Origin: Microlunatus antarcticus
GTDB taxonomy: Bacteria > Actinomycetota > Actinomycetes > Propionibacteriales > Propionibacteriaceae
NCBI RefSeq assembly: GCF_014193425.1
Contig: NZ_JACHZG010000001.1
Location: 2,790,001-2,854,000, forward strand
Reading direction: 5' to 3'
Length of the DNA stretch: 64,000 bases
Every line of letters begins with the position of its first letter. Within the stretch, counting starts at the first letter, position 1. Positions 1 through 7,926 of the stretch are shown piece by piece. The notes below the pieces were generated by a model. It searched no databases and was not told where the DNA came from. It saw only the letters and a program-made list of their open reading frames with translations. A program made the translations under genes and the position numbers.

Positions 1-85
1 GTGGACCGTTTTCGAGAATCTTCTCGAGTTCACGTTCCGGTCCGTCCGTGGCGCAAAGCCCAGGACGAGTGTTTGGACAACCGCA

Positions 86-931
86 TCAGCCCAGCGACAG
101 ATCCTCCCGCGCCCAGGCGTGAACCGCGCTCGCTACCGTGTCTGCGTCGTCAAGGTCGACCGACTTGTAGATGAAGCCGACGAGGTCCGTCGGCATCCGC
201 TCTATCGACTCATCCTTCAACAGCAGGCACCGACGGCCGGCCATGAGCATCGCCCCGACCTCGATGACCAGGTTGTAGTTCATCCCACGCCCGCGACGGT
301 CCTCGAAGAACGCGACGCCGTAGTTGCTTGCCCACATGTGGGCGGCCACGTTGCCCCACAGGTCGTCCACCATCGCTCGCTGAGACGCTAGCAGGAAGTT
401 CAGGCCGTGCTCTCGCAGAGCCGTTCCCGTGACCGCCAGGGCTGCGGCCACAGGATCGGGACCGTCAGGCACCTCGTCACCGTCGGGGAACCGCGTCATT
501 CCGAAGACGTTCCCGGCAGACGGCGACGTGGCCGTGAAGGCCGACACCGGACCGAGGAGTTGCGGCGGCGCCAGCGAGGCCGGAATGAGCGGGTGTCGAG
601 AGTGGGCCAGCTCAGCGCCACCTGGAATGGACTCCGCCAGCAGTGCTGCGGAGTCGTCTCCGACGATAGTCGAGACCCGCTGCCGCCCAAGCGGAGTCAG
701 CAGCCATGCTCCGTGAGCCTTCTCGGGAGTCGCGTAGCCCGACGTCCGAAGCGACGCGATCACGTTGCCGATCTTCGCTGGGGGTGGAAGCGCGGTGTCT
801 AGGTAGATCTGAGCGACTGACCGACCAGTGAATGTGCCGTCCTCCGAGCGGGAGGAGGCGATGGACGCGAGGACCAGAGTCCGGTCGGCCATCGCCATCC
901 TCTGGACGCGGACGCCGATGGGCTCCGTCAC
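86..931 (-). CDS. winged-helix protein with C-terminal TIR-like / deoxyribosyltransferase-like domain
   Basis: 281 aa, GTG start. Residues about 17-90 look like a winged helix ending in the typical 'LTPLGRQRV' wing. After a linker, residues about 140-265 resemble the Rossmann-like TIR / nucleoside deoxyribosyltransferase fold: an N-terminal 'NVFGMTRF' strand, then 'NYNLVIEVGAML' with Glu224 where such enzymes place their catalytic Glu, then the strand 'AGRRCLLLKD'. NADase or nucleotide hydrolase activity is an inference from fold only. The start GTG overlaps the TGA of the upstream gene by 4 bases (GTGA), so the two are translationally coupled. Codon use is less GC-rich than the rest of the window, suggesting transfer. 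It could alternatively be a nucleotide-sensing regulator rather than an effector. Confidence 0.6.
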   Translation of the reverse strand: MTEPIGVRVQRMAMADRTLVLASIASSRSEDGTFTGRSVAQIYLDTALPPPAKIGNVIASLRTSGYATPEKAHGAWLLTPLGRQRVSTIVGDDSAALLAESIPGGAELAHSRHPLIPASLAPPQLLGPVSAFTATSPSAGNVFGMTRFPDGDEVPDGPDPVAAALAVTGTALREHGLNFLLASQRAMVDDLWGNVAAHMWASNYGVAFFEDRRGRGMNYNLVIEVGAMLMAGRRCLLLKDESIERMPTDLVGFIYKSVDLDDADTVASAVHAWAREDLSLG

Positions 932-1527
932 GCGGACTCTTCAGATGGAGGCGAGGAGGTCTTGCGCGGACGGCGCGCTGGCCGGGCCTTGGGAGCGTCC
1001 TGGAAGTTCGACTCGACGGCGACTCGTCCCGTCCTCGTGATGGAGAACGCCTTATTGTCGTTCGAGGCGATGAGCTTCGTCGACGCAGCCGTCAGCCAGT
1101 CCCGACCGAAGTTGCCGGGCATGTCCTCGTGCGCTGCGATGAGCGCGTTTCTCACGTCGTCCCGGGTGAAGGTGTCCCTTCCCTGCTTCTTCCAGAGGAA
1201 GTAGCCGGTCACGCAGATCTTCTGTGGGAACGTCTTCGCACCTGAGTCCTCGACGAATTCGCCGAGCGTGATGTCAGCGAAGTCAGGCTCGCCGTCCGGC
1301 TCAGGCGTACGCGGCGGGTGGGGTGTGCGAACGCCACCCCCGTCGCCGGGTGGCTGTGCGGCAGGGCGACTGGGCGCAGCCCCAAACAGCAGGCCGATCA
1401 CCTCGGCCATCCTCGCCTCGTCGACTGGGCGCGTGATCTCGACTCCTGGCCCACGGACGGTGACCGTCCGAGAGGCAGTGTCGAGCAGCTCAGCAGGAGC
1501 TGAGGGTGTCTCTTCCAGGTTCGTCAT
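928..1527 (-). CDS. winged-helix-like hypothetical protein, partner of the TIR-like gene
   Basis: 199 codons from the ATG at 1527; longer frames to 1614 exist, but their extra N-terminus looks non-coding. The first half is Pro-rich and disordered. Residues about 90-170 contain 'LGEFVEDSGAKTFPQKI' followed by 'FTRDDVRNAL' and end in 'ITRTGRVAVES', the layout of a compact winged helix related to the one at the start of the downstream protein. The tail is basic (PARRPRK). No enzyme motif was seen. It is the first gene of a two-gene unit and probably binds DNA or scaffolds its partner. No recognised family name. Confidence 0.55.
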   Translation of the reverse strand: MTNLEETPSAPAELLDTASRTVTVRGPGVEITRPVDEARMAEVIGLLFGAAPSRPAAQPPGDGGGVRTPHPPRTPEPDGEPDFADITLGEFVEDSGAKTFPQKICVTGYFLWKKQGRDTFTRDDVRNALIAAHEDMPGNFGRDWLTAASTKLIASNDNKAFSITRTGRVAVESNFQDAPKARPARRPRKTSSPPSEESA

Positions 1528-1612
1528 GTACTGAGGGTTACACGTCAAAGCGTCCGAGTCAAGCCGTTCTCGTCTCGCCGCGTCTTGGTTTAAGAAGCCC
1601 AAGTGTATGCAC

Positions 1613-1654
1613 ACCGTATGGACGCGATACGCGTAGTCGTCGGCTACATACGGT
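1613..1654. repeat. 8-bp inverted repeat ACCGTATG ... CATACGGT
   Basis: Arms 1613-1620 and 1647-1654 are exact reverse complements, separated by 26 bases that themselves include the palindrome TACGCGTA. It lies about 90 bases upstream of the winged-helix/TIR-like gene pair, so it could be an operator for the pair or a recombination site at the edge of the accessory segment. Confidence 0.35.
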
Positions 1655-1787
1655 CACATGAGCGCAAAATAGGTTGTCGGCCCATCTGGAGTAACCGACG
1701 AAGACGCAGATCTTACGTGGGACCGGCGTAGGCCGATGCCACCGGATCCCGCGCTCGTTACAACTCTCGGCTGCCTCGCCGGTGCAG

Positions 1788-2046
1788 CTACAGACGTAGT
1801 GAGTACGTCACGAACCGCTCGATCAGCTGCCCCGCCGCGCCCAGCACGAGCCCGTCGAAGACGTTCGCGGCAGAGCAGATCCCGTAGTTCCTGCACGCGC
1901 TTCAGGTCCTCGCGCAGGTGCTTCGGTGGGGTCGCGCTCTTCGACTCCTGGGAGGGCACGGTGTGACGGTCTGCCCGGGGCTCCTCCACCAATTCGGCCT
2001 CCACGACGTCGTCGGGCTCGGCTGTCAGAGCAGGCGAGGTGACGGG
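1788..2046 (-). pseudogene. frameshifted remnant of an unknown protein
   Basis: On the minus strand a protein-like frame ('[16 protein letters not shown]', then '[16 protein letters not shown]') runs to about 1864 and then degenerates. The next frame continues in equally protein-like sequence ('NVFDGLVLGAAGQLIERF') and stops at TAG 1788-1790. A single-base indel near 1866-1875 would join the two. The family was not recognised, and no credible start codon was found. It lies between the accessory gene pair and the metH remnant, consistent with decayed mobile or transferred DNA. Confidence 0.4.
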
Positions 2047-2061
2047 CTGTGGTCTGGCTCG

Positions 2062-2259
2062 ATCCTGGCCGAGTCGATGGCCATGTGGCCCGGCGCGGCG
2101 GTCAGCGGCTGGTACTTCGCGCACCCCGAAAGCCAGTACTTCGTCGTCGGCCGCATCGGGCGCGACCAGGTGTCGGAGTACGCCACCCGCAAGGGCTGAA
2201 CGCTGTCGGAGGCCGAGGGCTGGCTCGCCCCTAACTTCGACTACGTGCCCGAGGACTGA
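2062..2259 (+). pseudogene. metH: 3' remnant of cobalamin-dependent methionine synthase
   Basis: The reading frame matches the extreme C-terminus of the MetH activation domain: '[18 protein letters not shown]', then '[13 protein letters not shown]', then 'YATRKG'. A TGA at 2197-2199 interrupts it, after which the same frame continues 'SEAEGWLAPNFDYVPED' to the natural-looking stop at 2257-2259. Everything upstream (more than 1,100 codons in intact MetH) is missing and replaced by unrelated lower-GC sequence; the break is at about 2045-2062. This is clearly a relic; a functional metH, if present, must be elsewhere. Confidence 0.85.
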
Positions 2260-2492
2260 TGTGGTTCGTGAACGTGGCCTGGGACGGCGGGACGCACGCG
2301 TTCCTGCTCGACACGTGCGTCGACCCGGGACGCCAGGGCGAGGGCATCGGTGCGGCGCTGGTCCGACGCGCCACGGACGTCACCCGGGAGGCCGGCTGCA
2401 CGTGGCTGCACGTCGACTTCGAGCCGCACCTCGAGCGCTTCTACGCCCGCTGCGGCTTCTCCCCCACCCCGGCGGGTCTGCTGCGCCTCTGA
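2259..2492 (+). pseudogene. C-terminal half of a GNAT N-acetyltransferase
   Basis: 77 codons starting with an ATG that overlaps the metH remnant stop (TGATG). The sequence starts in the middle of a GNAT fold: strand 'AFLLDTCVDPGRQGEGIG', with the acetyl-CoA pyrophosphate-binding R/Q-x-x-G-x-G/A pattern, then 'HLERFYARCGF' near the C-terminus. Family members are about 140 aa, so roughly the first 60 residues (first strands and helices) are absent. It is probably a truncated remnant joined to the metH fragment; expression as a short protein cannot be excluded. Confidence 0.65.
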
Positions 2493-2510
2493 CCGGGCCG
2501 CTCCTAACGT

Positions 2511-3794
2511 GTGGGCGTGAGCCAGAGTCTCGACCAGCGGACCCGCGCCCAGCAGCACGGACCACGACAGGTCGTCGCGGCCTCGGTCGGCAACGCCGTC
2601 GAGTGGTACGACTGGTACCTCTACACCTTCCTCACCCCGGTCTTCGCCCGCCAGATCTTCGGCGGCGACGAGGTGTCGGCGGTGCTCGCCTCCTTCGCCG
2701 TCTTCGCCGTCGGCTTCTTCCTCCGCCCGCTCGGCGGGCTGCTCATCGGCTCGCTCGCCGACCGCTGGGGCCGCAAGAACACGCTGACGCTGACGATCCT
2801 GGCCATGGGCTTCGGAAGCCTGGTCCTCGCGGTCAGCCCGACGTACGCGCAGGTCGGGCTCTGGTCGCCGGTCGTCTTCGTCCTGGGTCGGCTGATCTGC
2901 GGGCTGTCGGTGGGCGGCGAGTTCGCCGCGAACACGACGTTCCTGGTCGAGTCGGCCCCGCGCGGCCGCCGCGGCCTCTACTCCTCGTTCCAGTACGTCT
3001 CGACGACCGTCGGTCAGCTGCTCGCCTCCGGTCTCGCGGCCCTGCTGGCTGCCCGGCTCACCGACGAGCAGCTCGCGGGCTGGGGTTGGCGGGTCGGCTT
3101 CGCGGTCGGTGCGCTGCTCGCGCTCGTCGGGCTGCTGATCCGGCGGGCCGCGGAGGAGACGCGCGCTCCTGTCGCGCCTGCTGAGCGACCGGGTGTGTTC
3201 GAGGCGCTGCGCCGCTACCCCCGGCAGTCCGCCCTGATCTGCGGGGTCACGGTCGGAGGCACCATCGCCTACTACACGTGGACGACCTACCTGCCGACGT
3301 ACGCGCAGCAGGGTGGGGTGCCGCTCGAACGGGCGCTGCTGGTCAGCACGATCTCGCTCGCCTTCTTCGGGCTGGTGCAGCCGCTGGTGGGCCACCTCTC
3401 CGACCGCGTCGGACGGCGTCCGGTGCTGCTGACCTTCACCGTCGTCTTCGGCCTCGGCGTCGTCCCCGGCCTCGCGCTGGTCCGCTCGGCCTCCTCGTTC
3501 GGCGGTCTGCTGACGGTCAGCCTGATCGGGATGCTGGTGCTGGCCGCGTTCACCTCGATCAGCGCCGCGGTGAACGCCGAGATCGTGCCCGGCCGCGTGC
3601 GAGCCGCCGGCATCGGCTTCCCCTACTCGTTGACCGTCGCCGCGTTCGGCGGGACGGCCCCGTTCGTGGGCACCCTGTTCGGCCGGCTCGGCCACCCGGC
3701 CCTCTTCGGCTGGTGGGTAGCCCTGCTGGTCGCCGTCACCTTCGTCGTCGTCCTCGTCGCCCTGCCCGAGTCGGCCCACCGCGACCTCGACTGA
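2511..3794 (+). CDS. MFS transporter of the metabolite:H+ symporter (MHS) type
   Basis: 427 aa, GTG start (GTG 2517 also possible). About 12 hydrophobic segments. The family signatures are clear: 'EWYDWYLY' before TM1, the loop 2-3 motif 'GSLADRWGRKNTL', 'GLSVGGEFAA' in TM4-5 and 'GHLSDRVGRRPVL' at loop 8-9. MHS proteins import carboxylated compounds such as shikimate, 2-oxoglutarate, citrate or glycine betaine; the substrate here is unknown. It begins 18 bases after the GNAT remnant and ends 2 bases from the convergent vapC stop. Confidence 0.85.
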   Translation: MGVSQSLDQRTRAQQHGPRQVVAASVGNAVEWYDWYLYTFLTPVFARQIFGGDEVSAVLASFAVFAVGFFLRPLGGLLIGSLADRWGRKNTLTLTILAMGFGSLVLAVSPTYAQVGLWSPVVFVLGRLICGLSVGGEFAANTTFLVESAPRGRRGLYSSFQYVSTTVGQLLASGLAALLAARLTDEQLAGWGWRVGFAVGALLALVGLLIRRAAEETRAPVAPAERPGVFEALRRYPRQSALICGVTVGGTIAYYTWTTYLPTYAQQGGVPLERALLVSTISLAFFGLVQPLVGHLSDRVGRRPVLLTFTVVFGLGVVPGLALVRSASSFGGLLTVSLIGMLVLAAFTSISAAVNAEIVPGRVRAAGIGFPYSLTVAAFGGTAPFVGTLFGRLGHPALFGWWVALLVAVTFVVVLVALPESAHRDLD

Positions 3795-3796
3795 GC

Positions 3797-4243
3797 TCAG
3801 GAGGAGGCGGGCTTCCCGTCAGCCGGCAGCAAGCGGAAGTGCGAGAACCGCCCGAGGGGCGTGATGGCTCGGAAATCGCGCTGGTCGAGCGTGAAGATCT
3901 CGTTCGTCTCATGACGGTGGGCCAGGGCGACGCCGACGCAGTCGGCCAGGTCGAGCTGGAGAGATGCGTACTTCCGACGCACGTCCCGGGCCAGACCGAG
4001 CTCGGTGCGCCCCAGGGTCGCCAGCTGGTCGTACCCGTCGTCGATACGTCCGAGCAGGAGGTCGAGCGCTTCGACGGCAACGGTCCACCCCAACCTGTGC
4101 TGGACGAGATGGTCCAGCTCGGTCAGCACCAGCGGGGAGACGAGGAAGGACGCCGAGCGCATCACCGCCGAGCACTCGACGTGCTCGGACTGGCCGGCAT
4201 CGAGGGCCGCCAGCAGCCCGGAGGTGTCGGCGACGACGATCAA
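3797..4243 (-). CDS. vapC: PIN-domain ribonuclease toxin, VapC family
   Basis: 148 aa with the PIN metal-binding acidic residues visible: Asp6 in 'VVADTSGLLAALD', Glu42 in 'VLTELDHL', Asp98/Asp101 in 'LDLADCVGVA' and Asp120 in 'TLDQRDFR'. The start is an unusual TTG (4243-4241) overlapping the antitoxin TGA by 4 bases (TTGA), so translation depends on coupling to the antitoxin, the usual VapBC arrangement. VapC toxins cleave tRNA or rRNA; this one's target is unknown. Confidence 0.88.
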   Translation of the reverse strand: MIVVADTSGLLAALDAGQSEHVECSAVMRSASFLVSPLVLTELDHLVQHRLGWTVAVEALDLLLGRIDDGYDQLATLGRTELGLARDVRRKYASLQLDLADCVGVALAHRHETNEIFTLDQRDFRAITPLGRFSHFRLLPADGKPASS

Positions 4244-4482
4244 CGTCGAGCAGCCCGCTCGGCTATCCGGCTCGCGATCGCCTCGTCCATCTCGTCGACC
4301 GTGAGGGACCGACCACTGTCGTAGACCTTGAAGACAGGCCGGTCGCCGCTGATCGGCTCGTCCTGCTGCATGCGCGTCAGAGCTCTGCGGATCAGCTCGG
4401 CCTTGCTGGTCGCCGTCGACGCCGACCGGGACTCCAACCAGAGGTCGAGCTCCTCGGGCAGGTAGATCGTCGTCTTCACCAT
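4240..4482 (-). CDS. vapB: ribbon-helix-helix antitoxin, VapB-like
   Basis: 80 aa from ATG 4482. The N-terminus 'MVKTTIYLPEELDLWLE' is a typical RHH strand plus helix, followed by 'SKAELIRRAL'. The C-terminal half (after 'DEPISGD') is the toxin-wrapping segment. A start at 4512 is possible but would run through the upstream repeats, so the internal ATG is preferred. The gene is upstream of, and overlaps, the PIN toxin; the complex probably autorepresses through the direct repeats just upstream. Confidence 0.85.
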   Translation of the reverse strand: MVKTTIYLPEELDLWLESRSASTATSKAELIRRALTRMQQDEPISGDRPVFKVYDSGRSLTVDEMDEAIASRIAERAARR

Positions 4483-4492
4483 GTCACCCAGA

Positions 4493-4516
4493 GTGCCATA
4501 CGTCGGTGCCATACGT
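4493..4516 (-). promoter_or_regulatory. candidate VapBC operator: two 11-bp direct repeats
   Basis: GTGCCATACGT occurs at 4493-4503 and again at 4506-4516, a 13-base period, ending 10 bases upstream of the vapB ATG. Spaced direct repeats next to an RHH antitoxin gene are the expected form of an autoregulatory site. Confidence 0.5.
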
Positions 4517-4542
4517 GTGGCGTACAGGTGTCGCTCTCTGCG

Positions 4543-6255
4543 TCAGGCGGAGGCGCCCACCCGGACGTCGGGGGCACCGAGGCGGGCGGCGTCGGCCGTC
4601 CGGTCGTCCGGCTGGGTCTGCGACTCGCGCTCGGCGGCGACGCGGACGACGTAGTGCTCGACCTCGCGGGCGACGTCCTCGTCGGACCAGCCGAGCACCG
4701 GGGCGACCAGGCGCGCGGCCTCCTCGGCCACGACGGTGCCGCGGTCCCAGGTCTCGATGGAGATGCGCGTACGCCGGGCCAGCACGTCGTCGAGGTGCAG
4801 GGCGCCCTCGTGCGAGGCCGCGTACACGGCCTCGACGCGCAGGTACTCCCCCGCGCCGGCCAACGGCTCGGCCAGGCTCGGGTCGGCCTCGACCAGCTCG
4901 AGCAGCTCGGGCAGGAGGGTGCCGTAGCGGTTGAGCAGGTGCTCGACCCAGCTCTGGTCGAGGCCGGCGCGTTCCGCGAGGAGGCGCCGCGAGTTCCAGG
5001 CGGCGTGGTAGCCGTCGGCGCCCAGCAGCGGCACGTTCTCGGTGATGGACGGGCCGGTGCCCGCGTCGAGGTCGCGGACCGCGGCGTCGACGGCGTCGAG
5101 CGCCATGATCCGGTAGGTCGTGTACTTGCCGCCGGCCACGGCGGTCAGGCCGGGGGCGGGCGAGGAGACGGCGTGCTCGCGGGACAGCTTGGACGTCGAC
5201 TCGTCCTCGCCGGCCAGCAGCGGGCGCAGCCCGGCGTAGACGCCGATGACGTCGTCGGTGGTCAGCGGGTCGGCGAGGAGCGCGTTGACCTGCTCGAGGA
5301 CGTAGTCGATGTCGGCCGCGCTGGCTGCCGGGTGAGCGAGGTCGAGGTTCCAGTCGGTGTCGGTGGTCCCGATGAACCAGAAGTTCCCCCACGGGATGAC
5401 GAAGAGCAGGCTCGTCGCGGTGCGCGTGATGATGCCGGTGCGCGAGCTGATCCGCTCGCGCGGCACGACGAGGTGGATGCCCTTCGACGCCCGCACCCGG
5501 AACTGCCCGCGGCCGCCGATCATCTCCTGGATCTCGTCGACCCAGACCCCGGTCGCGTTGATCACGTGCTTGGCCCGCACGGCGATCTCGGTGCCGGTCT
5601 CCAGGTCGGTGACCGTGGCGCCGGTGATCCGGCCGGCCGTGCGCGCGAAGCCGGTGACCCGGGCGCTGCTGGCCACGATCGCGCCGTAGTGGGCAGCCGT
5701 ACGGGCAATCATCATCGTGTGGCGGGCGTCGTCGACCTGGCCCTCGTAGAAGGTGATCGACCCGGTCAGCGCGCCGGGCTTGGCCGACGGGAACGCCTCG
5801 TACGTCGACCGCTTGCCGTGGTGCTTGAGGTGCGACGGCACGCCGCGCCCGGCGCCCATGACGTCGTAGACGCCGATGCCGAGACCCGCGTACGCGCGGT
5901 CGATGCCCGTCTTCTGCAGCGGGTAGAGGAACTCGACCGGGTGCGCGAGGTGGGGGCAGAGCGTCTGGAGGGCGAGCTTGCGCTCCTTGAGCGCCTCGAA
6001 GACGAGGGAGAAGTTCAGCTGCTCGAGATAGCGCAGGCCGCCGTGGAAGAGCTTGCTCGAGCGGCTCGAGGTGCCGGCGGCCCAGTCGCGCGCCTCGACG
6101 AGCCCGACCCGCAGCCCGCGGGTGACCGCGTCGAGCGCGGCGCCGACGCCGACGACCCCGCCGCCGACCACGAGGACGTCGAGCTCCTCCTCGCCGAGCC
6201 GGCGGAGCGCCTCCGTACGGGCGGCAGGACTGAGGGGGGTGGTGAGCGAGGGCAT
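4543..6255 (-). CDS. glpD: aerobic glycerol-3-phosphate dehydrogenase
   Basis: 570 aa from ATG 6255; the open frame continues upstream to 6327 but without plausible coding sequence. An N-terminal FAD dinucleotide-binding motif 'VLVVGGGVVGVGAALDA' is followed by 'GTSSRSSKLFHGGLRYLE', diagnostic of GlpD, and 'GVYAGLRPL' plus 'GGKYTTYR' further on. The C-terminal DAO_C helical domain is present. It oxidises glycerol-3-phosphate to dihydroxyacetone phosphate at the membrane, passing electrons to quinone. It lies 81 bases downstream of glpK on the same strand and is probably co-transcribed. Confidence 0.95.
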   Translation of the reverse strand: MPSLTTPLSPAARTEALRRLGEEELDVLVVGGGVVGVGAALDAVTRGLRVGLVEARDWAAGTSSRSSKLFHGGLRYLEQLNFSLVFEALKERKLALQTLCPHLAHPVEFLYPLQKTGIDRAYAGLGIGVYDVMGAGRGVPSHLKHHGKRSTYEAFPSAKPGALTGSITFYEGQVDDARHTMMIARTAAHYGAIVASSARVTGFARTAGRITGATVTDLETGTEIAVRAKHVINATGVWVDEIQEMIGGRGQFRVRASKGIHLVVPRERISSRTGIITRTATSLLFVIPWGNFWFIGTTDTDWNLDLAHPAASAADIDYVLEQVNALLADPLTTDDVIGVYAGLRPLLAGEDESTSKLSREHAVSSPAPGLTAVAGGKYTTYRIMALDAVDAAVRDLDAGTGPSITENVPLLGADGYHAAWNSRRLLAERAGLDQSWVEHLLNRYGTLLPELLELVEADPSLAEPLAGAGEYLRVEAVYAASHEGALHLDDVLARRTRISIETWDRGTVVAEEAARLVAPVLGWSDEDVAREVEHYVVRVAAERESQTQPDDRTADAARLGAPDVRVGASA

Positions 6256-6336
6256 GGGTCCATCATCCCCGCCGCCCGCGACGAACTTCTGTGACGGTAC
6301 GCACGTGAGGTGTCGTTGCCGCAGCAAAAGCTCGGC

Positions 6337-7860
6337 TCAGGGGACGTCGACCCAGTCGAGCGTGCGGTCGACGGCCTTCTTCCAGCCGGCGTAGCCCTGC
6401 TCGCGCGACTCCTCGTCGCCGTGCGGGGTCCAGCGCCGGTCCTCGTGCCAGTTCTCGCGCAGCTCGTCGGGGTCGGACCAGAAGCCGACCGCGAGCCCGG
6501 CCGCGTACGCCGCCCCGAGCGCTGTCGTCTCGGCGACCTCGGGACGACTGACCTCGACGCCGAGGACGTCGGCCTGGATCTGCATGCAGAGGTCGTTCGC
6601 CGTGACGCCGCCGTCGACCTTGAGCACGTCGAGGTGCACGCCCGAGTCGGCCTCCATCGCGTCGACGACGTCGCGGCTCTGGTAGCAGATCGCCTCCAGC
6701 GCGGCCCGGGCGACGTGGGCGTTGGTGTTGTAGCGCGACAGTCCGACGATCGCCCCGCGCGCGTCGGAGCGCCAGTAGGGCGCGAACAGGCCCGAGAAGG
6801 CCGGCACGAAGTAGACCCCGCCGTTGTCGTCGACCGAGCGCGCCAGCGCCTCGCTCTCCGCGGCGTCGCCGATGATCTTGAGCTGGTCGCGCAGCCACTG
6901 GATCGCCGAGCCGGTGACGGCGATCGAGCCCTCCAGCGCGTACACCGGCTTGGCGTCGCCGAGCTGGTAGCACACGGTCGACAGCAGGCCGTTCTTGGAG
7001 CGGACGAGCTCCTCGCCGGTGTTCAGCAGCAGGAAGTTGCCGGTGCCGTACGTGTTCTTGGCCTCCCCGGCCGCGAGGCAGACCTGCCCGACCATGGCCG
7101 CGTGCTGGTCGCCGAGGACCCCGGCGATGGGCACCTCGCCCTTCCATACGCCGCCCCGGGCGCCCTGCGTGCGACCGAAGAGGTTCGGGTCCGAGGACGG
7201 GCGGATCTCGGGCAGCATCTGCATCGGCACGCCGAAGATCGCGCACAGCTCGGGGTCCCACGCGAGGGTCTCGAGGTTCATCAGCATGGTCCGCGACGCG
7301 TTGGTGACGTCGGTCAGGTGGACGCCGCCCTCGGTCCCGCCGGTCATGTTCCACAGCAGCCAGGAGTCGATGGTGCCGAAGATGACGTCACCCGCCTCGG
7401 CCGCCTCACGGACGCCGTCGACCTCGTCGAGGACCCACTTGAGCTTGCCGCCCGCGAAGTAGGTCGCCGGAGGCAGCCCGGAACGTTCCCGGATCAGGTC
7501 CGCGTGCCCGTCCCGCTGCAGCGCGGCGGCGATCGAGTCGGTCCGGGTGTCCTGCCAGACGATGGCGTTGTAGCAGGGTCGGCCCGTCCGGCGGTCCCAG
7601 ACGACGGTGGTCTCGCGCTGGTTCGTGATGCCGACGGCGGCGAGGTCGGAGGGGTCGGCCTTCGCGCGGCGCAGGGCCTTCTTGGCCACGGTCCGGGTCC
7701 GCTCCCAGATCTCGTCCGGGTCGTGCTCGACCCAGCCCGAGCGCGGCATGATCTGCTCGTGCTCGAGCTGGTGGCGCGCCACCTCGCGACCGTCGTGGTC
7801 GAAGATCATGCAGCGGGTGCTGGTGGTTCCCTGGTCGAGCGCGGCGACGAGCTCTGGCAT
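6337..7860 (-). CDS. glpK: glycerol kinase
   Basis: 507 aa from ATG 7860, typical GlpK length. FGGY-kinase motifs are clear: '[15 protein letters not shown]' (phosphate 1), '[10 protein letters not shown]', '[14 protein letters not shown]', '[13 protein letters not shown]' and '[14 protein letters not shown]'. It phosphorylates glycerol to glycerol-3-phosphate in the cytoplasm and feeds the downstream GlpD. No glpF is next to it; the adjacent genes on the other side are divergent. Confidence 0.95.
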   Translation of the reverse strand: MPELVAALDQGTTSTRCMIFDHDGREVARHQLEHEQIMPRSGWVEHDPDEIWERTRTVAKKALRRAKADPSDLAAVGITNQRETTVVWDRRTGRPCYNAIVWQDTRTDSIAAALQRDGHADLIRERSGLPPATYFAGGKLKWVLDEVDGVREAAEAGDVIFGTIDSWLLWNMTGGTEGGVHLTDVTNASRTMLMNLETLAWDPELCAIFGVPMQMLPEIRPSSDPNLFGRTQGARGGVWKGEVPIAGVLGDQHAAMVGQVCLAAGEAKNTYGTGNFLLLNTGEELVRSKNGLLSTVCYQLGDAKPVYALEGSIAVTGSAIQWLRDQLKIIGDAAESEALARSVDDNGGVYFVPAFSGLFAPYWRSDARGAIVGLSRYNTNAHVARAALEAICYQSRDVVDAMEADSGVHLDVLKVDGGVTANDLCMQIQADVLGVEVSRPEVAETTALGAAYAAGLAVGFWSDPDELRENWHEDRRWTPHGDEESREQGYAGWKKAVDRTLDWVDVP

Positions 7861-7926
7861 GGCGCCACCGTAGCGGGCTCCCTTAGAGTCGGTGATCACC
7901 AGCCGTCACGTCCAGGAGGACCACCC

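Noticed and set aside
1-85. Possible gene or RNA at the left edge
   Set aside because: No frame, ribosome site or RNA fold could be supported in these 85 bases.
2039-3184. 381-codon plus-strand frame across the metH/GNAT/MFS region
   Set aside because: It is an out-of-frame reading with Arg/Pro-rich composition; the real frames give recognisable MetH, GNAT and MFS sequence.
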